Source: Aphrocallistes beatrix (taxonomy: Eukaryota; Porifera; Hexactinellida; Sceptrulophora; Aphrocallistidae). Taken from it: a stretch of 64,000 bases of DNA. Positions 20,817 to 30,544 of the stretch are shown piece by piece. Position 1 is the stretch's first letter. The number at the start of each line of letters is the position of its first letter. Both the position numbers and the translations under genes were made by a program. The stretch lies in contig OY725490.1 of NCBI GenBank assembly GCA_963281255.1, forward strand, positions 4,154,001-4,218,000, given 5' to 3'. The notes under the pieces are model-generated. The model had not been told where the DNA came from, searched no databases, and worked only from the letters and a program-made list of their open reading frames with translations.

Positions 20817-23816
20817 GGATACCGCACGCGAAAAACCATATGATTTGGTTTACAGCATACGATGAAAGTAAAGCTATTAAAATTGTTAAGCGTGGTCACG
20901 TACCTCCGTCTAGAAATACTTCCACATTCCGAACCGTTTTTGATTCTCATTTCTAGTTTTTGAAAAACAGTGTCTCAAATCTGATTTTTTCGTTTGTCGC
21001 TAGCACATCTTAATGGTAGAAATCCGTCCACTCAAAAAAAATTTTAGGACATACCAAGAAAACAAATGCTTTCAAAATCGAATCATAGATAGTCTATCAT
21101 ATTTGCCACCTCATAGGACCAAAATAAAAGTAAATAGCAAAAACTGTAAATTTTATTGGTGTCTGAAAAAAAAGCGCCAAAAACCGGAGAAAAACGTCTT
21201 TTTTTTTGTAAATCAGGAATAAAATCACCAAGTTATAAGATATCGAAAATTGAGTGGTCCTACGTTCATCGCCTAATGATATGGAACAACTCTTGAAATT
21301 TTCAAACCTCTATCTCAAACCAATTTTGACTTCTTTAAATTTTTAAAGACGGTCAATTTTGAAATTTTAAAGTCCCGAGATACAGAGATTTTAAGTTTAG
21401 ATGTTAAGAAGAATGTAAAATGAGTTATTAAAAATGAACAAAAGCATTCACAGGCATTTATTCGCATTTATACTGATGAATTAGGTATATTTGAGCCAAA
21501 TTTTCACGTAAAATAGCAAATGTACACTGAAAATTAACAAAATTCCTTGAGGCCCCTAACCCCGAATATTTTTAGATACTTGTGAATAATAATTCATATT
21601 CCTAGCACTACGAAGTATAATCCATCAGTTTAGAATGAATAAAGAGCTTGCAAAACGTATATTAGGAAGTTCGAGCGAAAGTCAACGACTTTAGTTTCCT
21701 TTTAGGTTTTTCGAAAAATGCTACGTCATCATATGACAAAAAATCTAAACTTAACATTCCATATGATGTAGTGCAATCATTATCAATGAATCATATATGT
21801 ACTCTCATAAAAAGTATATTGGGAAGTGAGAACTAATAATTTGGGCTTATATTTATAGAGATAGAGAGATTCTTTTTTTGAAAACCCTAAATGTGGATTT
21901 TTTACCGAATCTGGGAGGTCCAAAACCAGAACTTTCAAAATAATTATCAAAAGTTCTTCAATTTCTGTACACATTATTACCGACAATTGTATTCATTATT
22001 TAGCATAATAGCCACATTTGGATACATATTTAATGATTAGATTCGCCATATTCTAATATATTCAAAGTTCTTCATAGAATTTGTATTACAATCAAGTCAA
22101 TGATAAGTGGAGAAATATTTTTTTTTTTTGACAAATAAATGTTTGAAGAACCTATATATTTTCGCATATATCCATTCATTTAAGATTATAATAAAATATA
22201 ACTAGTTTTTAAGATATGACATCGACCTCTTTCGGGACCATAGAGAGATATTATGCCCGAACTTTACCTATAATAAGCGATATCTCACGAGAAAGTGGTC
22301 AGATCCGAACAAATCTATTTTTGAAACAATCAGATTTTTATTTCTGATCCAATGATCACTAAATATCTGATATCAAACAGCCGATTTCCCGAGCATTATA
22401 TAAATGAACTCCCTTATAGAGCTATTTTGATTGGATTTTATTTGGCTTTTCTTCTAAATCTTTGTGTTTCATAATCTCCGAAGGGGAATTTTCTCTTGAA
22501 TTTTTTTGTGGAAACTATTCTCGATCAGTTATTTGCAAAAACACTTTTTGGAAGCTCAAAAAGCAAGAAAAATGTTTTTTTACTTAAGTCTTCCACGATC
22601 TGTAAGCTGTAAGAGTTTAAACTCAGAAAGTGAGTTTATATCCAAAATAACTTCTTTTTCATATGTCAAAGTGTCACTACAAATATAACATGGCTGAGAT
22701 TTTTGAAGGTATTTATGGACTGAATAACCAGCAATAAAAGCTAAAGATTGAATAATTTGGCAACTGCATTCTATTGATGAGATATCACCAATTCCATCTA
22801 GAAAAGGTTCAATCGTAATTCAATCGTGAAAAAGTTGTCAGTTATGACTGGGGACCCAAAAATGACCATGTCCGATAGTATCCGCCGAAATCCCATATCG
22901 ATAACTTTATGTGACTATGCCAGGTCGATTTTTCAATACTGAATTCGTGCTCAGCACTAAATTTTCAGCAATTTGATATATATATTGACCATATTTGGAG
23001 AATATTTTGGTTGCCTTTTCCTAGCAACGGTCAGGAATGTGAAAAAAAATTCCTGGCCGTTGCTAGGCACGATTAAACAAAAATGTTTGCAAATATGTTC
23101 TATAAATATATCAAATTGCTGGAAATCTAGTGCTGAGCATGAATTTAGCATTAAAAAGATGATCTGGCACTGTTAAAAGAAGTTATAGCTGTGGAACATA
23201 TCGCATTTAAAATCAAGTCGTTTTTAGAACGACACCAGGTGAGACAAGTGGCTCAAAGTGGCGAAATATTGGGGCTGGAGTTATAAAAATCGGAATTATT
23301 TTTAGAACCCCTATAAGGATCTAAAAATGATAAAAAAGCAATTTGGACACATTTTTAGCAAAAACAAGTATCCGATGGGAAACTCCAACCTTAACCCAAT
23401 TAAATTTTTCTTTCCAATTTCGTTGCTACAATATTTAGAAGCAGATTTTCGTATGGAAAAATAATTGAACTTTTTCTAAAGTAGTATATCGAAAATCTGT
23501 CTCTTCATTCGAGTTTTTTACTCAACGACCTTTGTAACTAAATATACCTCCTTTCTAAAATTGATTTTTTTAAGGTCCATATCATTAAAAAAATATCAAT
23601 AAGTTAAAAACTAATCGATGAATGTGTCAAAAACCTCCTATAATTTTTCAATTTTTAATAACGCCAAACCTTACGGGGGAAACTCATAAAAATCAAAATA
23701 AATACCGTCCAACTAGTATATCAGATGGTAGACTGCTCAATAATACAATGGAATTAAGAGTGAAAAATTTTGCCGTTCTTTTTTACGCCAGGCAAAGCTT
23801 TTCGAGGGCGGTATCC
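20817..23816 (+). mobile_element. TTAA non-coding DNA transposon, copy 3, interrupted
   Basis: Left end GGATACCGCACGCGAAAAAC, where the flanking TTAA has become TGAA. Right end TTTTCGAGGGCGGTATCC, followed by TTAA at 23817-23820. It is close in sequence to copy 1. A palindromic family C element sits inside at about 22487-23570, between 'AATCTCCGAAGG' and 'AAGGTCCATATCATT', which are near neighbours in copy 1. Confidence 0.83.
22487..23570. mobile_element. Family C palindromic element, copy 1
   Basis: The core is an inverted repeat centred at about 23045: GCAATTTGATATATATATTG and CCATATTTGGAGAA on the left, with their complements on the right. The centre is CCTAGCAACGGTCAGGAATG / ATTCCTGGCCGTTGCTAGG. 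It lies inside TTAA copy 3. Close relatives are at 42370-43260 and 57121-58091, with a core fragment at 34520. Non-coding. Confidence 0.75.
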
Positions 23817-23820
23817 TTAA

Positions 23821-24418
23821 AAAATCTTGCTTCCTATTTTTGCATATGACTATACGATTGGAATCTGTACAAAAAATTGCTATTCGTATCTAACCTTCCC
23901 CCTTCTCAATTAGTCAGATTCATCTTAGATATTTGAACGTATCACTATCACAAAATCTCATTTTCAAAAGATTAATATCTCACGAAATGAAGGGTTAATG
24001 ATTGAAAATGTTTAGTATGAATTACTCGACATTCTTTTATTGACGCGTCGCATGCTGAATAAAATTTAGTAGCACAGTTCTAAAATGAGTGCTGGTGTCC
24101 GGCCGTATGTGGTGTACAGACCTGATTTTAAGAGTATCGGTTTGAATTTTTTTGTGAAGCTGCGGACATATATGTAAATTCTCACCCAGGGTAGTGCTGT
24201 GTATTATATATGAATAGGTTTCTGTGAGATCTTTACGAAAAACACATTTTCTTTTAGCCATTCTAGTATATAATCTACAAGTAAAACGTAAAAGGACAAG
24301 AATGAGTTTATAAGAACAAAAAGGACAAAAAGCGAAAAAAAAGGACAGCATATTTTAAAAAGGACAGGTAGCAAAAAAGAAGGACTGTCCTTTCTAAAAA
24401 AGGACGTAAGGTAACCCT
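23821..24418. other. No gene recognised
   Basis: Sequence rich in AAAAGGAC-type repeats (about 24290-24400, roughly seven 'AGGAC' units spaced 10-25 bp apart). The two frames on the minus strand here (104 and 97 aa) are phenylalanine/leucine-rich readings of this low-complexity DNA and I do not regard them as genes. Confidence 0.45.
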
Positions 24419-25268
24419 GGATACAGCCCTCGAAAAACTTTCCCCGGCGTTTAAAAAAACGGCAAAATTTTGTATTTTTATTTTCATTATATTGCAAAGC
24501 GGTCTACCATCTGATAGTACTAGTTAGACGGTATTTCTTTTGATTTTTATGAGTTAACCCCCAAAGGTTTAGCGTTACTAGAAATTGAAAAATTATTGTA
24601 GGTTTTTGACGCATTCGCCAATTACTTTTTAACTTATTTGATATTTTTAATGATATGGACCTTAACATTGTTTTGGAACCTTTGGAGATTACTATATAAG
24701 ACAAAGATTTAGAAGAATGGCCAAATAAAATTGAAACAAAATAGCTCTATAAGAGAGTTCATTTATATAATGCTCAGGAAATCGCCTGTTTGATATCAGA
24801 TATTTAACGATCATTGGATCAGAAGTAAAATTCTGATCGTTCCAAAAAAATTTGTTCGGATCCGACCATTTGTTCGTGATATATTGCTTACTATAGGTAA
24901 AGTTAGGGTTGCCAACCCTCCCGGAATCTCAACCAGTCTCCCGGAAATTAGCAAATCCAATCCGGGAGGTTTCGTAAATCTCAGCAGAAGTATACTTTCA
25001 AACAGCAGAAATAGAGAAGGAGCACTAGACCTTTTCTAGTTAGTTTGCTTTATTACTGGATTATTCAACTTAGGCCTATAAATCGTTGTTCTCTGTTTCT
25101 AAGCAGCTCCCACGATTGCCCCCCCCCCCCACGAAAACAAATATCTCCCGGAATCAAAATGAGTCGAGTTGGCAACCCTAGGTAAAGTTCGGGCATAATA
25201 TCTCTCTATGGTCCCGAAAGAGGCCGAAGTCATATCGTAAAACTATTGAAGATACATCTTATATATTA
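24419..25268 (-). mobile_element. TTAA-family element, copy 5, truncated and inverted
   Basis: Reverse-oriented 3' portion of the family with the terminus at 24419 (GGATACAGCCCTCGAAAAAC). It runs through the family body and breaks off at about 25268, where family B starts. No TTAA is preserved at the terminus. A hAT element interrupts it at 24904. Confidence 0.78.
24904..25180. mobile_element. hAT-type element with GGTAAAGT duplication
   Basis: Inverted ends TAGGGTTGCCAACCC and GAGTTGGCAACCCTA, with inner CTCCCGGAAT / ATCTCCCGGAAT repeats. An exact 8-bp duplication GGTAAAGT lies at 24896-24903 and 25181-25188. 277 bp, non-coding. It sits inside TTAA copy 5, and its removal restores the family consensus. 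Confidence 0.9.
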
Positions 25269-25274
25269 AACCGC

Positions 25275-26147
25275 CAGGATTTTTTTTTAGTTTGTTTGTT
25301 TGTCCGAATTGATTGAAGAATTGGCAAGTAGGAGATATACGAAAACTGGCATGTAGGTGTCAAATGATGAATCTAGGATTAAGTTCATACCTTTTCTATA
25401 CAATAATATGTACGGCAGCACTCTCAAAATAGAAATCATTGTAGGACACTATTGTAGGCTGTCATTGTTATTAATACTTCAAAGTAGTAACTTATATAGA
25501 TATTTCAATTATATTATAGTACATGCTGTCCAACTATATTTACTTCGGGCCGCACTACTTCATACCATTTAGTGGCAGGCCGCAATACAGGGGCGTGCAC
25601 TCGGGATGAGTATGGATAGAGGCATTTTGGACAAATTGTATCGTGAACAATAGAAGCTAATATACTATAACGAATGATAAAATAAGGCAATCATGGCGCG
25701 AATAATACTTGTGGAAGAAAACGAGATGCATGATATGGAAAAATTTGGAGAATTTGTCTAAAAGTGGGTAAAAAAGGGGGAGAATGAAGCAGGCAACGCG
25801 GGCCGCCTGTTGGACAGCGCTGTTATAGTATATAACAATAAAAAAGGTTATGTGTACATTTTTAAACCTTTATATACATATTTTCACACGATTTGACGAA
25901 TTTTGAAAATTATGCTAGAGACTAGCTTCCAACGGTTAACATGGGGTTTTTAGGGGTGTAGATTTCGAATATCATATTTTCAGATCCATATGAGAAATTA
26001 TTCGTCAACCTTTGTTTACAATATTTATATAAAGTAAAAAATTCCCAAAATAGGTTAGATTGAGTAACTTCAAGCGCCCACAGGGCGACTCTGCGGACAC
26101 AAAGTGTCCGCAAGCCGCGCTGCACAAGCAAGCGAAGCGCGCTTGTA
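25275..26147 (-). repeat. Family B repeat (relative of family A)
   Basis: Reading the minus strand, it starts TACAAGCGCGCTTCGCTTGC at 26147. The head stem-loop is TGCGGACAC / GTGTCCGCA, followed by a GCCC/GGGC hairpin at about 26080. The tail is CTTGCCAATTCTTCAATCAA then TTCGGACAAACAAAC, a T/A-rich run and CCTGG. It shares head and tail with family A but has a different body. The hAT element at 25522 is inserted in it. Confidence 0.7.
25522..25822. mobile_element. hAT-type element with TTATAGTA duplication
   Basis: Ends CATGCTGTCCAAC and GTTGGACAGCGCTG, with exact 8-bp flanks TTATAGTA (25514-25521 and 25823-25830). Subterminal GGGCCGC motifs lie on both sides. The 301-bp element has no coding capacity. 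The ends resemble the widespread hAT terminus with a CTGTCCAAC core. Confidence 0.85.
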
Positions 26148-26164
26148 ATCTATTATACTCTTAA

Positions 26165-27350
26165 GGATACCGCCCTCGAAAAACCATATGGTTTGGCTTA
26201 CAGCATACGATAAAAGTAGAGCTATAAGAGATGTTAAGCGTGGGCAGGTATCTCGGTCAAGAAATACTTGCACATTCCAAACGGTTTTTGATTCTCATTT
26301 CTAGTTTTTGAGATACTGCGTCTCAAAGTCTCTCGTCTATCATATTTGTCACTTCATAGGACCAAAAGAAAGTTAAAATGACAAAAATTGTAAATTTTAT
26401 CGGTTTCTGAAAAAAAAGGGCCAAAAATGTCTGTTTTTGAGGGGAAATCGGGAATAAAATCACCAAGTTAGAAGATATCGAAAATTTAGTGGTCCTACGT
26501 TCATCGCCTAATGATATGGAACAACTCTTGAAATTTTGAAACCTCTATCTCAAACCAATTTTGACTTAAAATTCTGTAAAGACGGTCAATTTTAAATTCT
26601 GAAGTCCAGAGATATAGAGATTTTAAGTTTAGATGTTAAGAACAATGTAATATGAGTTATTAATAATGAACAAAAGCATTCACAGTCATTTATGCTCATT
26701 TATACTGCTGATTAGGGTATATTCGAAACTAATATTTATAAAAAATAGCAAGAGTACCTTGAAAATCCACAAATTTCCTTGAGGCCCCTAAGCCCGAATA
26801 TTTTGAGATAATTGTAAATAATAATTCATATTCCTAGCACTGTGAAGTAGAATCCATTAGTTTAGAATGAATAAAGAGCTTCCAAAAAGTATATTAGGAA
26901 GTTAGAGCGAAACTCTATGACTTTTAGTTTCCAAGTTAGGATTTTCGAAAAATGCCACGTCATCATATGACAAAAATCTAAAACTTAACATTCCATAGGA
27001 TGTAGTGCAATTCTTATCAAAGAATCATATGTGTAACCTCATAAATAGTATATTAAGAAGTGAGAACTAAGAATTTGGGCTATAGTCCAAGTTCAGAACT
27101 TTCAAAATAATTATCAAAAGTACTCCAATTTTTATGTACACATTATTAGTGACAATTGTATTCATTATTTAGCATAAGAGCCACATTTGGATACATATTT
27201 AATGATTAGATTCACCATTTTCTAATATATTCAAAGTTCTCCATCGAATTTGTACTACAATCAAATCAATGATAGATAAGTCGAGAAATATTTATTTTTT
27301 GATAAAGGAATGTTTGAGAAACCTATATACTGTCGCATATATCCTTTCTT
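26165..27350 (+). mobile_element. TTAA-family element, copy 4, 3'-truncated
   Basis: TTAA at 26161-26164 precedes GGATACCGCCCTCGAAAAAC. It matches the family with a deletion near 26325 and another near 27080. It stops at 27350, precisely at a TTAA (27351-27354) that is the left border of the next transposon. In other copies this position reads TTTAAGATTATAATAG, so the later element used a TTAA inside this copy as its target. Confidence 0.8.
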
Positions 27351-28239
27351 TTAAGGTGACAGAACCTCAAAAAATCAAATTCTGAATTCAACCATTGTTA
27401 TACTGTTTATGGATAGTGCTAGTTAGTATAAGAATTAATGCATAATATGAGTTACGAACTATGAATAAATATGAAGTTATAGTCACTCTAAATCCTATAC
27501 AATATCTGTGTTTGGGATGTCAGGAATAACTATGCTATTGACAAGGATCAAGTTGATTTAACTGTTCAAATATCATTATTAGTGATTGATAGAGCTAGCA
27601 GCGAAGCTATTTTGTTCAATTTTATTTTTTTATGATTAAAAATATTTTGTCAAGCCATTTAATTATGAATTTTTGAGCAAAATAATTTCTGTTTTTAAAC
27701 TTCCCTTTTATTTGAAAATCGGGCTACCAGCTTAATCAGATTATTTTGCTTGTTTTTTACAATATGTTTGAACTTAAAATATGATTATCTTCTGAGTTAG
27801 GGTGATTTACTGGTATGGTGGAAATAGTTCGCACAAAAACCGTAAATAGTTCGACTTTCCAAAAATGAAATAGTTCGAAAAAAGCCCCCATTAATCGTAA
27901 TGATAAAAAGTCGAAATATTTCCTAAATCCGCAATTCGAACTATTTCCTTTTTCGAAAAATTTTTAATATATTTTGATTGAATAAGGCCAGATTTACATG
28001 CTATAAGTACATAAATAACACTGTGTAACAGTATACTCGTTTATGTTTTGATTTCTTTTTTTTCTAGACAACTTTCATGTACTGATTTTGAATCTGTAAT
28101 TCGTTTTTAGACCTAACGTATAATTTTTAAGTTAATTGAACTTTTATTTATTTTCTTTTTCCCCATACCTATTAAATTTCCATACATAATATTGATTAAT
28201 CAATCGCTTTTCTCTTTTGCATTTTAGACCAAGGCATTT

Positions 28240-30060
28240 CTCCTTAACAAAATGAATACTAGATGCTGCAAAAACCCCTCAGACTCATTTTGTTATGTAT
28301 ATGGCCATTATATGGGTCCCAAGCATGTAAAACATTTCATTAAAAGTTTAAATTTTCAGAAGCATATCGCTTATATTTTGGAATACCAATTAGTAACCAA
28401 GATAAGTCTTGGGCACCACATAATATCCGCGAATCATGCCGATCTTCTCTGGAGGCATGGCTAAGAGGTGAACGAAAAAAGATGCCCTTTTCAATGCCAA
28501 GAATATAGCGAGAACCTAAAAATCACTTGGATGATTGTTATTTCTGTATGGTCAATTTACCTAAGTGTCAATTAGATCGCAAGTGCATGGTCTATCCAAA
28601 TATCCCATCATCAATTGCACCAGTTGACCACTATGATGATTTACCCATTCCGATTCTTCCTGACAATTAACAGTCTACTCGAGGTTATTCAAGCAATGAG
28701 TCTCAATTAACTGAAACTTGTATCACAAGTGATAAAGACTATTTTCCCGGTTTCGACTCTAGAATGCAAGTTCTAACTCAACAAGATTTAGATGACCTGG
28801 TTGGAGATCTTACCAAAAGGCAAAGCTGAACTACTGGGTTCTCGTCTACAGGGTTGGAATCTACTTGATCGTATCTCTGTCACTAAATACCGAAATAGGC
28901 ATGAGCAATTTTCTTTGTATTAGTGTTTCAGATTCGCTCTCAGTGTTTCATACAGGATTTGCATGCAAGGAGGGCAATATGGGATATCTAAGGGGGGCAT
29001 TTACTAAATCACATCTCTTCATGTTATGCATTTTATTTCTAGGGGGGCACTTGAATGAACAGGGGGGGCAAGTGCCCCCCCTACTACCCTCTGTATGAAA
29101 CCCTGGCTCTGCTACTGATATGATGTCAGCGGGCTTTTCGATGAAATTGGGATCCTCTACAAACCATCAGAATGGCGATTGTTCGTTGACAGCTCCTCCG
29201 TGAGTTTAAAGGCCGTTTTGTTGAACAATGGCAACAAGTTACCCTCAATTCCTGTAGCACACTCGACCCACATGAAAGAAAATTGTCAAAATGTGAAGGT
29301 GTTGCTTGAAAAAATCAACTATGAAGCTCATTAGAGGGATGTGGTTGGTGATTTCAAGTTGATATGCTTTCTGTTGGGACAAGGAAGTTTTACAAAATAC
29401 TCTTGTTTTTTGTGCCTATGGGACAGTCGAGCTACAGACATACACTACTCCACGAAAATATGGCCTAATCGATATGACCTGACTCCAGGAATGCATAATA
29501 TTCTCAACAAACCTTGACAGAAATAAAATCTTACTCCAACCGTTACATATCAAACTTGGACTCGTCAAACAATTCATAAAAATTCGTCAAAATCAATTCG
29601 TCAAAACATGCAGAATCTTTTCTGTATATATGATCAATGTTCCCAAGACTCTCGATAGCAAAAGTGAAAGGTGGGATTTTTACTGAGCCACAAGTACGAC
29701 GGATGTTAATGTCAGATGAGTTGGAAAGGAAAATGACTACGTTGGAGAAAAATGCTTGGTGTTCATTTCGACGAGTGGTAGAGGAAGTCCTCAGCAACAA
29801 GAAATCTGAACAATTCAGAGAACTTGTGACAGAACTGCTCTACCATTTATGAATACCTGGGTTGTAGAATGTCTCTGAAATTACATTATCTGCATTCACA
29901 TCTCGATTATTTTAGACCCAACATGGGTGATGTGAGTGAGGAACATGGTGAACGGTTCCTCCAAGATATTAAAGAAATGTAACAGCGATATATAGGACAG
30001 TGGGAAGCTAACATGATGGGCGATTAAGTGTGGTAACTTGTTCGAGAGGGAAACAGCGTC
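28240..30060 (+). pseudogene. Uncharacterised transposon-borne protein, heavily decayed
   Basis: From the ATG at 28252 the frame reads NTRCCKNPSDSFCYVYGHY, then (after stops) REPKNHLDDCYFCMVNLPKC with a CxxC zinc pair. Later come LFDEIGILYKPSEWRLFVDSS, NGNKLPSIPVAHS, VGDFKLICFLLGQGSFTKYS, CFLCLWDSRATDIHY, SIAKVKGGIFTEPQVRRML (29652 on), GCRMSLKLHYLHSHLDYFRP and DVSEEHGERFLQDIKEM (29871-29980). I recognise this motif order from a family of unnamed proteins repeated in many invertebrate genomes. Its TTAA borders here support a transposase role. It contains more than ten stops or shifts and a 165-bp MITE, and cannot be functional. Confidence 0.75.
28941..29105. mobile_element. hAT-like MITE with 5-bp flanking repeat
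   Basis: Ends CAGTGTTTCATACAG and CTGTATGAAACCCTG, flanked on both sides by GCTCT (28936-28940 and 29106-29110). The interior carries several G/C-homopolymer blocks (GGGGGGCA/TGCCCCCC). It lies within the decayed gene above. The element at 32715 has related ends. Confidence 0.65.
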
Positions 30061-30490
30061 TTTAAACGAAAATGTCGTTCAAAGATCAGATTTTGAACTT
30101 CTAGTAATGTTTGTTGATTAGATAAGTTATAATTGCTATAGACAAAATTGCATTTGTTTAAAAGTCTTCTTTAATATGTACATCTCCTGTTTATGAAATT
30201 TATATAGCATGAAAATTTCTAGGAATTTAACCAATTGTTACTACCGAGGTAAAAGGTTGTGTGCAAAAATCGTTACAATACTCGTAATCAGTGAGTTCGA
30301 AATAGTAGGAAAGGACTCCTAAAACATTATAATCAAAGAAAAAGTAATATTTTGTGAAACTGTAATCATCGGATTGGCAAAATATTTCATTCTCGGATTA
30401 TTTAGACATCCTACAATGATTTAAAAACATAATTACAATATGTTTGGATTATGTCAATTTTTTACAGAATTTGGGGCTATGTCACCTTAA

Positions 30491-30544
30491 TCCCTATTTT
30501 TTGTCAAATTATTTGTTTTCGATTTTTTGTCGATTATGTTTTAG
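30491..30544 (+). promoter_or_regulatory. Candidate 3' splice acceptor before the caspase-NHL ORF
   Basis: A long T-rich tract ends in GTCGATTATGTTTTAG directly before the ATG at 30545. This looks like a polypyrimidine tract plus acceptor AG, so the ORF may be the coding exon after a 5' UTR intron, or after an upstream coding exon. No TATA box or start-site motif is evident in this short interval. Confidence 0.45.

Larger units (their letters stand above)
27355..30486 (+). mobile_element. TTAA-flanked coding DNA transposon (GGTGACA ends)
   Basis: Left end TTAA then GGTGACAGAACCTC; right end GGGGCTATGTCACC then TTAA (30487-30490). The first nine or so bases, and CAAATTCTG slightly further in, are inverted repeats. 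About 3.1 kb long and encoding the transposase-like relic at 28240-30060. The TTAA signature fits the piggyBac or Kolobok pattern, but the protein is not an obvious piggyBac. Sequence right of 30490 does not continue the TTAA copy found on the left, so the locus has been rearranged since insertion. Confidence 0.6.

Noticed and set aside
22835..22900. Capture of a Helitron helicase fragment by family C
   Set aside because: The shared blocks with 57.2 kb are explained by a family C element having inserted into the Helitron, not by family C carrying helicase sequence.
24037..24497. Two overlapping Phe/Leu-rich minus-strand frames
   Set aside because: They arise from AAAAGGAC-like low-complexity sequence and the end of a TTAA element.
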